Assembly (NCBI RefSeq): GCF_946221155.1
Contig: NZ_CAMIAN010000053.1
Coordinates: 1-11,225 of the forward strand
Length of the DNA stretch: 11,225 nucleotides
Source of the DNA: an uncultured Corynebacterium sp.
GTDB taxonomy: Bacteria > Actinomycetota > Actinomycetes > Mycobacteriales > Mycobacteriaceae
Direction: 5' to 3'
Below the pieces are notes generated by a model, which was not told the origin of the DNA, searched no databases, and saw only the letters and a program-made list of their open reading frames with translations. The stretch's first letter is position 1. The number at the start of each line of letters is the position of its first letter. Below are positions 1 to 6,054 of the stretch, in pieces. A program made the translations under genes and the position numbers.

Positions 1-42
1 CCCCAAACCGAACACCCCCACCCCTTCAGTGGGTAATCAATC

Positions 43-94
43 GGAGGAAAAAATTGTGAAAACCCACTATCAGAGCCTTTCAACGGCCGTATAG
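43..94 (+). CDS. Possible 12-residue leader peptide upstream of metP
   Basis: A strong Shine-Dalgarno sequence, GGAGGA at 43-48, is followed after seven bases by GTG at 56-58. The frame runs twelve codons, MKTHYQSLSTAV, to TAG at 92-94. It lies about 100 bases upstream of metP, whose own ribosome-binding site is weak, so a translated leader could affect metP expression. The peptide shows no run of one amino acid as classical attenuators do, and I see no clear terminator/antiterminator pair after it. A -10-like TATAGT at 90-95 overlaps the stop; if that promoter drives metP, the leader is not on the main transcript. It is short enough to be chance, but the binding-site quality and spacing are unusually good. 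Confidence 0.3.
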
Positions 95-95
95 T
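90..95 (+). promoter_or_regulatory. Possible -10 element for metPS
   Basis: TATAGT fits the TAnnnT pattern and differs from TATAAT at one base. The hexamer 17 bases upstream (67-72, CTATCA) matches TTGACA at only three positions. Transcription would start near 102, giving an untranslated leader of about 90 bases. Within it a weak inverted repeat, GGCTT (119-123) and AAGCC (135-139), is the only structure I see. Confidence 0.3.
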
Positions 96-191
96 AAATG
101 CACCTTAGAAAACCTTGAGGCTTTACCACCCATTAAGCCACTTCTATTTATCCTTCGCCTTGCGAGATGCCTGCTAGAAAGTTGCACCTCA

Positions 192-1862
192 ATGACCACT
201 TCATCCTCCTCGCCTGAAGCTAGTGCCCGTCAGAGACGGGAAACATTCAATACCCGCCTGGTGTTCCTCATGGCCGCAATTGGTTCTGCGGTCGGCCTGG
301 GCAACATTTGGCGTTTTCCATATGTCGCTTACGAAAACGGCGGCGGCGCCTTCCTGATCCCCTACCTGGTCGCGCTCCTCACCGCGGGTATTCCCCTGCT
401 GTGGTTCGACCTTGCCATGGGTCACCGCTTCCGCGGCTCCACTCCCCTGACATTCCGCCGCACCAGCAAGTACGCAGAGCCGATCGGCTGGCTGAAGGTA
501 GGTGTGAACTTCTTCATCGCGGTCTACTACGCCGCCATTATCGCCTGGGCGGGTATCTACACCTGGAAGTCCATCAACAAGACATGGGGTGAGGACGCAG
601 AGTCTTATTTCCAGGCTGAATTCCTGAAGCTTGATGACTCCTCTGCATGGACCGGTGACTTCGTCATCCCAGTTCTGCTGGTCATGGTCGCCGTCTGGGC
701 GATCTGCATCTTTACCCTGGCTCGCGGAATCAACGAAGGCATCGGCCGCGTCACCATGTTCTTCGTGCCGGTACTGATCGTTCTGTTCGTTGTCATGGTG
801 GTCCGCGCCCTGTTCCTCGACGGTTCTGCCGAAGGTCTGAACACATTCTTCACCCCTAACTGGAGTGTGCTGTCCGATACCTCCGTATGGATCGCCGCTT
901 ATGGCCAGATCTTCTTCTCCCTGTCCATCGGCTTCGGCATCATGATGACCTACGCCTCTTACCTCAAGCCGCGCACGAACCTCACCGGCACCGGTATGGT
1001 GACGGCCTTCGCTAACTCCTCCTTCGAGGTTCTAGCCGGCATCGGCGTGTTCGCCACCCTGGGGTTCATGGCTGCCCAGTCTGGCACCTCCGTCGAGGAA
1101 TCGGTCTCCGGCGGCATCGGCCTGGCGTTCATTGCCTTCCCGACCATCATCAACGAAATGCCGGCGGGCCCCCTGTTCGGCGTGCTGTTCTTCGGCTCCT
1201 TGTTCCTCGCTGGCATTACGTCGCTCATCTCCATCATGGAGGTTGTCATCTCCGCTGTGAAGGACAAGCTGAACCTGTCCCGTGAGGTCGCCTCGATCAG
1301 CATTGGTGGCATCATGGCCGTCGTCTCCTGCCTACTGTTCTCCACCACGTCCGGTCTGATCACCCTGGACATCATGGATAAGTTCACCAACAACCTGGGC
1401 ATCGTGATCTGCGCCGTCGCCGCGGTTCTGACCATTGGCTGGGTCCAGGGGCGCCGCAACGAGATGGCGCAGCACCTCAACGCTGTTTCGGAGCTGCGCC
1501 TCGGCCTCGCGTGGAAGGCATGCGTCTTCGCCATCACTCCTGTCGTGCTTCTCTACTTCCTGTTCGAGGAGATTCGTACTCTCCTCTCCGAAGGCTACGA
1601 GGGCTACGCTTCCGGAACGATCTTCGCTTATGGCTGGTTGGTCCTCATCATCATCGGCCTCGGTGCTGTGGCGTGGAGTTTCGCACCTTTCCGCGGCAAT
1701 CTGTTCCTCGACGGGCTACCGAGTTCGGACTACGGAGTGCCGCCAAAGGGCCGACCGAACCACACACCAAACCCGCTCGCTAATGGCTCTACAGCTGCAG
1801 CCACCTCTGCTACCTCTGCTACCTCTGCTACCGGCGCAAACAACGGAAAGGAACTGTCATGA
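192..1862 (+). CDS. metP: NSS-family sodium-coupled amino-acid importer, MetP-like
   Basis: A 556-residue integral membrane protein of the neurotransmitter:sodium symporter family. The family signature is in the first helix: GNIWRFPY at residues 37-44, preceded by GSAVGL, which aligns with the substrate/Na+ site of LeuT. The unwound helix 6 motif GQIFFSLSIGFG is at 238-249, and AGITS at 340-344 aligns with the LeuT Na2 site. About 11-12 hydrophobic segments span residues 23-500. In C. glutamicum, MetP works with the small protein MetS to import methionine and alanine; a MetS-like gene overlaps this one by four bases, which supports metP over a generic NSS transporter. The ATG at 192 puts 20 polar residues before helix 1, as is usual, but its ribosome-binding site is poor. 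The hydrophilic tail has a TSA repeat (about 538-546). Substrate is inferred from context. Confidence 0.9.
   Translation: MTTSSSSPEASARQRRETFNTRLVFLMAAIGSAVGLGNIWRFPYVAYENGGGAFLIPYLVALLTAGIPLLWFDLAMGHRFRGSTPLTFRRTSKYAEPIGWLKVGVNFFIAVYYAAIIAWAGIYTWKSINKTWGEDAESYFQAEFLKLDDSSAWTGDFVIPVLLVMVAVWAICIFTLARGINEGIGRVTMFFVPVLIVLFVVMVVRALFLDGSAEGLNTFFTPNWSVLSDTSVWIAAYGQIFFSLSIGFGIMMTYASYLKPRTNLTGTGMVTAFANSSFEVLAGIGVFATLGFMAAQSGTSVEESVSGGIGLAFIAFPTIINEMPAGPLFGVLFFGSLFLAGITSLISIMEVVISAVKDKLNLSREVASISIGGIMAVVSCLLFSTTSGLITLDIMDKFTNNLGIVICAVAAVLTIGWVQGRRNEMAQHLNAVSELRLGLAWKACVFAITPVVLLYFLFEEIRTLLSEGYEGYASGTIFAYGWLVLIIIGLGAVAWSFAPFRGNLFLDGLPSSDYGVPPKGRPNHTPNPLANGSTAAATSATSATSATGANNGKELS
1803..1832 (+). repeat. 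9-bp tandem repeat in the 3' end of metP
   Basis: The unit ACCTCTGCT occurs three times in exact tandem (1803-1811, 1812-1820, 1821-1829) and continues with ACC. It encodes a Thr-Ser-Ala repeat in the tail of the transporter, after the last membrane segment. Because the unit is three codons long, slippage would change the length of the tail without shifting the frame into metS. Confidence 0.9.
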
Positions 1863-2038
1863 CCGGCCCCGCTATTCTCTTGATGGCCTTGTTCATTCTC
1901 GTGATCTGGGGTGGGCTCGTTGCGGCGATTCTTATGCTCGCAAAGACCGATGACGCCACTACCGGCGAGCTGGGATCTGCACCCGGCACCGATAATGATT
2001 CTCTACTCAAGGTGAACACGTCCTCCGCGGCACATTAA
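1859..2038 (+). CDS. metS: MetS-like small membrane subunit of the MetPS importer
   Basis: A 59-residue protein that starts inside the stop of metP (ATGA: ATG 1859-1861, TGA 1860-1862), so translation is probably coupled. It begins MTGPAILLMALFILVIWGGL: a single hydrophobic segment covers about residues 4-27, and a polar, partly acidic tail of about 30 residues follows. Size, topology and overlap match the small MetS protein that C. glutamicum MetP needs for transport, and the short proteins found beside many bacterial NSS transporters. Its exact role is inferred from that precedent; the amino-acid sequence itself carries no catalytic motif. It is below common ORF length cut-offs and could be missed in automated annotation. 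Confidence 0.82.
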   Translation: MTGPAILLMALFILVIWGGLVAAILMLAKTDDATTGELGSAPGTDNDSLLKVNTSSAAH

Positions 2039-2093
2039 ACCGCCCATCAACACGCCCCGGGGGTGCGTCATAAACTCCCGTTTTGGACCTGTG

Positions 2094-2106
2094 TGAGGCA
2101 GAATGG
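2094..2106 (+). promoter_or_regulatory. Extended -10 promoter of the AI-2E permease gene
   Basis: TGAGGCAGAATGG matches the corynebacterial extended -10 pattern TGnGnTAnAATGG except for C in place of the first T of the hexamer (CAGAAT, 2099-2104). The same 13 bases with one change occur upstream of glpX at 8367-8379. Transcription would start about seven bases after the hexamer, at the ATG at 2112, giving a leaderless mRNA. A second -10 candidate, TAAACT at 2071-2076 with TCAACA at 2047-2052, would give a short leader instead. Confidence 0.45.
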
Positions 2107-2111
2107 GGAGA

Positions 2112-3929
2112 ATGAACTCCCAGAGCCCCCACGACAGGTCCTTTCCTCATAAGGATGGCCGTGATTTTGCAGACTTCATCGCGGGTTCCCATCGAATGGA
2201 TACGGAAAGTATCCCGATTCCTGGTGATGATAGAGACGAAGAGCGCCTCGGCCATGGTCAGTTCGCTGACGAGCCAGAGGCCGCGAAGCGCCCGACGGTA
2301 AACCCCCACTCCCCTGAGGCCGAGTTCGTCGAGGAGAAGCGAGCGGAGACGGCCCCCACCGTGGAGGAAAAGGGTGATTCCTTCGTCCAGGAGCGCAATA
2401 CTGCTCGCGCCACGACGGGGACGGAGAAGCCACTTCCTGAGGACCACGTACCGGGTGGAGAGGCGGAAGCCGATAAACGTCCCGGAACCAGCTCCCGCGC
2501 GACGAAGGCAGAGAAGAAGGCCAAGAAGCCTTCCAAGAAGTCTCCCCTCGATGAGGAGCTAAACCCTGAACTCCGCGACCGCGCGGAGGTCATCGGTACC
2601 ACCGGTCGCTGGTTTGCGGGCTGGTGCTTGCGCTTCATCATCATCGCCGCGGCGCTGTACCTGGGCTTCCAAGTGTTCGGCAAGCTCTGGGCCGGCATCC
2701 TGCCGGTGTGCCTGTCATTGATCGTCTGTACCGTGCTGTGGCCGGTCGTGCGCCTGCTCCGCAAGGCAAAGATCCCCAATAGTCTGGCTGTGCTGATCGC
2801 AATTCTGGGCTTCTTCGCCCTCATCATCGGCACTTTTGCGGCCATCGCACCAAGTGCCGTGGAGCAGGGGAAGACGATCGTCAACCAGGCCAGCGACGGC
2901 ATTGGCCGAATCCAGGACTGGCTGCAAGGACCTCCTGTTAACTTGCAGGAAAGCCAGTTCAACGACGGCGTTCAGCAGATCACCGACTGGCTGCAGAACA
3001 AGTCCGGCGACATCGCAACAAGCATTGCCGCCTTCGGCACGGAAACCGCCTCCCTGCTGGTCACCCTCTTCGTGATGCTCGTGCTGACGTTCTTCTTCCT
3101 AAAGGACGGAGAGAACTTCTTGCCGATGCTGCGCCGCGTGACGGGTCGCCGCGTCGGCTGGCACCTCACCGAGGTTTTGACTCGCTGCTGGAATACCTTG
3201 GGCGGCTTCATCCGCACCCAGGCCATCGTGTCTGCTATTGACGCTATCTTTATCGGCCTGGGTCTGGTGCTACTGAATGTTCCGTTGGCCGGCCCGCTGG
3301 CTATTCTGACATTCTTCGGTGGCTTCATCCCCATGGTCGGCGCATTCGTCGCCGGCGCTCTGTCCGTGTTGATCGCGCTAGTGGCAGTCGACTTCAACAC
3401 CGCCGTCATGGCGCTGCTTCTGGTCGTTGCTGTCCAGCAACTTGAGGGCAACATCCTGCAGCCGGTGCTGCAGTCCCGCGCTATGAACGTCCACCCCGTT
3501 ATCATCCTGCTGTCCGTTACCCTGGGCTCCACCCTGTTCGGCATCATCGGGGCCTTCCTGGCCGTGCCCTGCGCTGCCATGATCGCCGTCATCCTGCGTT
3601 ACATGGGCGACCTGACGGACCTCGCCACAGGCGAGAAGACTTCCCAGGATATCGAGTTCGCTACAACCGCCGGTTCCCTCACGGGCGAGCAGTCGGAGCG
3701 TGCCGCCCAACGTTGGCAGGAGCTGCGTAAGGCAATGATGCTAAGCAGCTCCGATAAGACTGATTCAGTCGATTCCTCAAAGACCACGAGTGCCACGGAG
3801 GTCAAAAACGACTCTGCCGAAGCGGCGGCTGATGCAGACGAAGGGGCGTCATCCCTGAGCGAAAAGAGGGCACAGCTCCGCGGTAGGGTGCAGTCAATCT
3901 ATAAGTCCCTCCGTGGCAATAATGAGTAA
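2112..3929 (+). CDS. AI-2E family (PF01594-type) transporter with long charged N-terminus
   Basis: A membrane protein of about 605 residues with the AI-2E/UPF0118 permease fold. The first ~165 residues are hydrophilic, rich in Glu, Lys, Pro and Ser, and end in a Lys-rich stretch (KAEKKAKKPSKKS). Hydrophobic segments follow at roughly 170-212, 223-247, 312-331, 365-389, 393-424 and 430-497. Family landmarks are GGFIPMVGA and QQLEGNILQPVLQ near the last helices. Members are putative permeases; E. coli TqsA exports autoinducer-2, others have been linked to sodium/proton exchange, so the substrate here is unknown. The tail (about 515-605) is again polar. I use the ATG at 2112: the in-frame ATG at 2103 lies inside a -10-like element, although GAGG four bases before it could serve as a weak binding site. 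The DUF6542 gene follows after 27 bases, so the two are probably cotranscribed. Confidence 0.87.
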   Translation: MNSQSPHDRSFPHKDGRDFADFIAGSHRMDTESIPIPGDDRDEERLGHGQFADEPEAAKRPTVNPHSPEAEFVEEKRAETAPTVEEKGDSFVQERNTARATTGTEKPLPEDHVPGGEAEADKRPGTSSRATKAEKKAKKPSKKSPLDEELNPELRDRAEVIGTTGRWFAGWCLRFIIIAAALYLGFQVFGKLWAGILPVCLSLIVCTVLWPVVRLLRKAKIPNSLAVLIAILGFFALIIGTFAAIAPSAVEQGKTIVNQASDGIGRIQDWLQGPPVNLQESQFNDGVQQITDWLQNKSGDIATSIAAFGTETASLLVTLFVMLVLTFFFLKDGENFLPMLRRVTGRRVGWHLTEVLTRCWNTLGGFIRTQAIVSAIDAIFIGLGLVLLNVPLAGPLAILTFFGGFIPMVGAFVAGALSVLIALVAVDFNTAVMALLLVVAVQQLEGNILQPVLQSRAMNVHPVIILLSVTLGSTLFGIIGAFLAVPCAAMIAVILRYMGDLTDLATGEKTSQDIEFATTAGSLTGEQSERAAQRWQELRKAMMLSSSDKTDSVDSSKTTSATEVKNDSAEAAADADEGASSLSEKRAQLRGRVQSIYKSLRGNNE

Positions 3930-3956
3930 AGCGAGCCAAAGAAGTAGCATTACCCC

Positions 3957-4922
3957 GTGACCGAAAGCAGCCGAACCAGAAGCACTAGCCGATCTATCCA
4001 CCGTGGCGTTCGTAGCCGTGGCATGGCTGAGGCGACGCGCGATAGTTCACCGGCGCATTGGTTCCCCGTCTGGGCTCCCGCACTGGTGATGCTGGCTATC
4101 ATTCTCACCGGCCTAGTGCTCGCCAATGGCGGAACCACGATCCCGACTCTATTCTTCGGACTTTTTGCTGTCGGGATGATCGCCTCCACGATCTTCGTCG
4201 AGCCGCGTGGGCTGTTTATGACCGTCGCCTCGTTTCCACTGTTTTACCTGTTCGGCTCTCTACTTATTGGCTGGTTCAGCTCCGGGAAGGCGACGATTGC
4301 CAGCCGAAAGACGAAGGTCATTACCTCGATCTATCCCGCCATCGAGCACTACATGTGGCTGTTGATCCCCTTCCTTATCGCTGTGGGAATCGCGGTTTTC
4401 CGCTGGTGGAACTTCCGCGAATCCCTCACTCGCAAGGCCGCGCAGCTGGAAATGCAGCGCCGCCGTCGTAGCGAATCCGACCGCAGCAACGTCGAAGCCT
4501 ACGGCCGCGCGCAGGAGCGTTCACACGCTCGGAGCCACACGCGTAGGAGTGCTCGTTCTCTTGATGACGCCCCCAGTTACGAACCGCGTGAACGTTCAGA
4601 GCGGTCGACACCGCGTGAGCGGGTGGAACGGGCAGAACAGCGGGAGCGCCACCGCAGTAGTGACTCCCGACGCCTAGGCCGCATCCCGCGGGGCGGGGAT
4701 TCCGTCCCAGCCCCCTATCAGGAAAGCGCCACCAAGGATCTCGATAGGGACGAAGGGTTCCTGCGTTTCGATGATCGCTCTCGCACTGAAACCTCCCGTA
4801 CCAGTGCCAAGCGGGTAACGCGCAGCTCCGAGGAGCTACGCGACAATGCCCAGCGCCGCCGGGTCCCCTTCCCGGAGCGACGCATGTCCCCCAAGCGCTA
4901 CCTCGACGACGAGCGCGACTAG
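3957..4922 (+). CDS. DUF6542-like four-helix membrane protein with Arg-rich tail
   Basis: A 321-residue protein starting at GTG. Residues 1-35 are polar and basic. Four hydrophobic segments lie at about 37-56, 62-81, 86-107 and 131-150, and a long hydrophilic tail follows (about 155-321) rich in Arg, Ser and Glu with repeated Arg-Glu-Arg units around 210-235. A protein of this layout next to ispH recurs in Corynebacterium and Mycobacterium (DUF6542; M. tuberculosis Rv1111c from memory). Its function is not known. The start is uncertain: the GTG has only a weak purine-rich stretch upstream, and an in-frame ATG at 4023 would remove 22 basic residues. Its TAG stop is the first three bases of the terminator shared with ispH. 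Confidence 0.75.
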   Translation: MTESSRTRSTSRSIHRGVRSRGMAEATRDSSPAHWFPVWAPALVMLAIILTGLVLANGGTTIPTLFFGLFAVGMIASTIFVEPRGLFMTVASFPLFYLFGSLLIGWFSSGKATIASRKTKVITSIYPAIEHYMWLLIPFLIAVGIAVFRWWNFRESLTRKAAQLEMQRRRRSESDRSNVEAYGRAQERSHARSHTRRSARSLDDAPSYEPRERSERSTPRERVERAEQRERHRSSDSRRLGRIPRGGDSVPAPYQESATKDLDRDEGFLRFDDRSRTETSRTSAKRVTRSSEELRDNAQRRRVPFPERRMSPKRYLDDERD

Positions 4923-4949
4923 AAAGACAGGACTAGCCCTGTCTTTCTA
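4920..4949. terminator. Bidirectional terminator hairpin containing both stop codons
   Basis: A perfect 12-bp inverted repeat: 4920-4931 (TAGAAAGACAGG) pairs with 4938-4949 (CCTGTCTTTCTA) around the six-base loop 4932-4937. The first three bases are the TAG stop of the + strand gene, and the last three, read on the minus strand, are the TAG stop of ispH. The A/T-rich foot of the stem gives a pyrimidine-rich TCTTTCT 3' arm when read from either side, though no long U run follows. It lies exactly where two converging transcripts must stop. Confidence 0.85.
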
Positions 4950-5924
4950 CTTCTGGTTCCGCGGGGGACGCAACTCGCGCGGAAGGGAGAAGATCAGGTC
5001 CTCCGTGGCAGTGGTGACTTCCTCAACCTCGCCATAGCCCTTGTCCGCGAGCAGTTCCAGCACACCTCGAACGAGGATCTCCGGCACCGATGCGCCTGAG
5101 GTCACTCCGACGTGAGTCACGCCATCCAGCCAGGCGGGGTCGACCTGCTCTGCGTAATCCACCAGGTGAGCATCCTCCGCACCGTGCTGTAGGGCAACCT
5201 CCACCAGGCGCTTGGAGTTGGAGGAGTTCTGCGAACCAACCACAATCATAAGCTCCACCTTCGGCGCAATGGCCTTGACCGCCACCTGGCGGTTCTGGGT
5301 GGCATAGCAAATGTCGTCGGAGGGCGGGTCCTGGATGTGTGGGAACTTCTCACGCAGCAGCTTCACAGTAGTCATCGTTTCGTCCACGCTCAGGGTGGTC
5401 TGGGAGAGCCACACCAGCTTGGTATCCTCCGGGAAGTCCAACGCCTTTACGTCATCTTCCCCGTCGACCAGGTGGACGACGTCCGGAGCCTCACCCGCAG
5501 TGCCCTCGACCTCTTCGTGGCCGTGGTGCCCGATCAGGACGATCTGGTATCCCTGCTTAGCGAAGCGCGTGACCTCGTGGTGAACCTTGGTGACGAGCGG
5601 ACACGTGGCGTCGAACGTCTTCAGCTCAAGCTGACGCGCCTCCTGATGAACAGCCGGCGACACACCGTGCGCCGAGAACACTACGTTGGAACCGCGAGGA
5701 ATCTCTGAGGTCTCGTCGACGAAGATCACGCCGCGATCCTCGAAAGTCTTCACAACGTGCTTGTTGTGCACAATTTCCTTACGCACGTACAGCGGTGCAC
5801 CGTGCTTTTCCAAAGCCTTCTCGACGGATTCGACGGCACGGTCGACTCCGGCGCAATAACCGCGCGGGGCAGCTAGATAAACCTTCTTAGTATCGGCAGT
5901 TGCCTCGGTAGTTGGGGTACTCAT
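4947..5924 (-). CDS. ispH: 4-hydroxy-3-methylbut-2-enyl diphosphate reductase
   Basis: IspH (LytB), the last enzyme of the MEP pathway, reduces HMBPP to isopentenyl and dimethylallyl diphosphate with a [4Fe-4S] cluster in the cytoplasm. In this 325-residue form the three cluster cysteines are C24 (RGYCAGVDRA), C108 (DATCPLV) and C206 (DICYATQNR). Substrate-binding residues are also present: H53 (VHN), H86 (SAHG), H136 and E138 (GHEEVEGT), the QTTLS threonine and the SQNSSNS motif. The core is full length. The ATG at 5924 is chosen over the one three codons upstream (5933) because a -10-like TACGAT on the minus strand (5932-5937) overlaps the upstream ATG and lies seven bases before the chosen one, suggesting a leaderless mRNA. 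The gene is divergent from xseA and convergent with the DUF6542 gene. Confidence 0.96.
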   Translation of the reverse strand: MSTPTTEATADTKKVYLAAPRGYCAGVDRAVESVEKALEKHGAPLYVRKEIVHNKHVVKTFEDRGVIFVDETSEIPRGSNVVFSAHGVSPAVHQEARQLELKTFDATCPLVTKVHHEVTRFAKQGYQIVLIGHHGHEEVEGTAGEAPDVVHLVDGEDDVKALDFPEDTKLVWLSQTTLSVDETMTTVKLLREKFPHIQDPPSDDICYATQNRQVAVKAIAPKVELMIVVGSQNSSNSKRLVEVALQHGAEDAHLVDYAEQVDPAWLDGVTHVGVTSGASVPEILVRGVLELLADKGYGEVEEVTTATEDLIFSLPRELRPPRNQK

Positions 5925-5931
5925 GTGCCCC

Positions 5932-5960
5932 ATCGTAATGGAAGTGTCTGACAGTGCCTA
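5932..5960 (-). promoter_or_regulatory. Promoter of ispH, probably leaderless
   Basis: On the minus strand TAGGCA (5955-5960, four of six matches to TTGACA) and TACGAT (5932-5937, TAnnnT) are 17 bases apart. Seven bases separate the -10 from the A of the ATG at 5924, the distance expected when transcription begins at the start codon. No Shine-Dalgarno sequence precedes either candidate ATG. Confidence 0.5.
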
Positions 5961-5967
5961 TCTCCTG

Positions 5968-6023
5968 CCCAGCCCTCTACCCAACCACTGTCCAGCCACT
6001 GCCCAACCACTGCCCAGCCACTG
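5968..6023 (+). repeat. 11-bp tandem repeats between ispH and xseA
   Basis: Four direct copies of CCCA(A/G)CCACTG follow each other without gaps: 5980-5990, 5991-6001 (first base T), 6002-6012 and 6013-6023. The variable base alternates A, G, A, G, so the block is also a 22-bp unit repeated twice with one difference. A degenerate fifth copy precedes it at 5968-5979. The array lies between the ispH promoter elements and the xseA -10 box. The 11-bp period is close to one turn of DNA. Confidence 0.9.
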
Positions 6024-6040
6024 GTGTCCGAGCCGTCATT

Positions 6041-6046
6041 TAGAAT
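6041..6046 (+). promoter_or_regulatory. -10 element of xseA, probably leaderless
   Basis: TAGAAT matches the corynebacterial TAnAnT -10 pattern and ends eight bases before the ATG at 6055, so the transcript probably begins at or beside the start codon. No recognisable -35 hexamer lies 17-18 bases upstream, where the last 11-bp repeat sits. No Shine-Dalgarno sequence precedes the ATG. Confidence 0.5.
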
Positions 6047-6054
6047 GCTTAACC

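Noticed and set aside
1..42. C-rich stretch at the left edge as the end of an upstream gene
   Set aside because: Neither strand gives a frame long enough here to support a coding call.
167..217. A 16-residue frame (ATG at 167) overlapping the metP start
   Set aside because: It has no good ribosome-binding site and continues into metP in another frame; likely chance.
2052..2068. GC-rich hairpin after metS as a terminator
   Set aside because: ACGCCC and GGTGCGT-type arms pair over only six bases with a bulged T, and no U run follows. It also overlaps a possible -35 element, so I do not list it as a terminator.
5923..6054. N-terminal extension of XseA by 44 residues
   Set aside because: The extension is Pro-rich because it translates the 11-bp repeats, would overlap the start of ispH, and has no counterpart in the family; a -10 box precedes the ATG at 6055.
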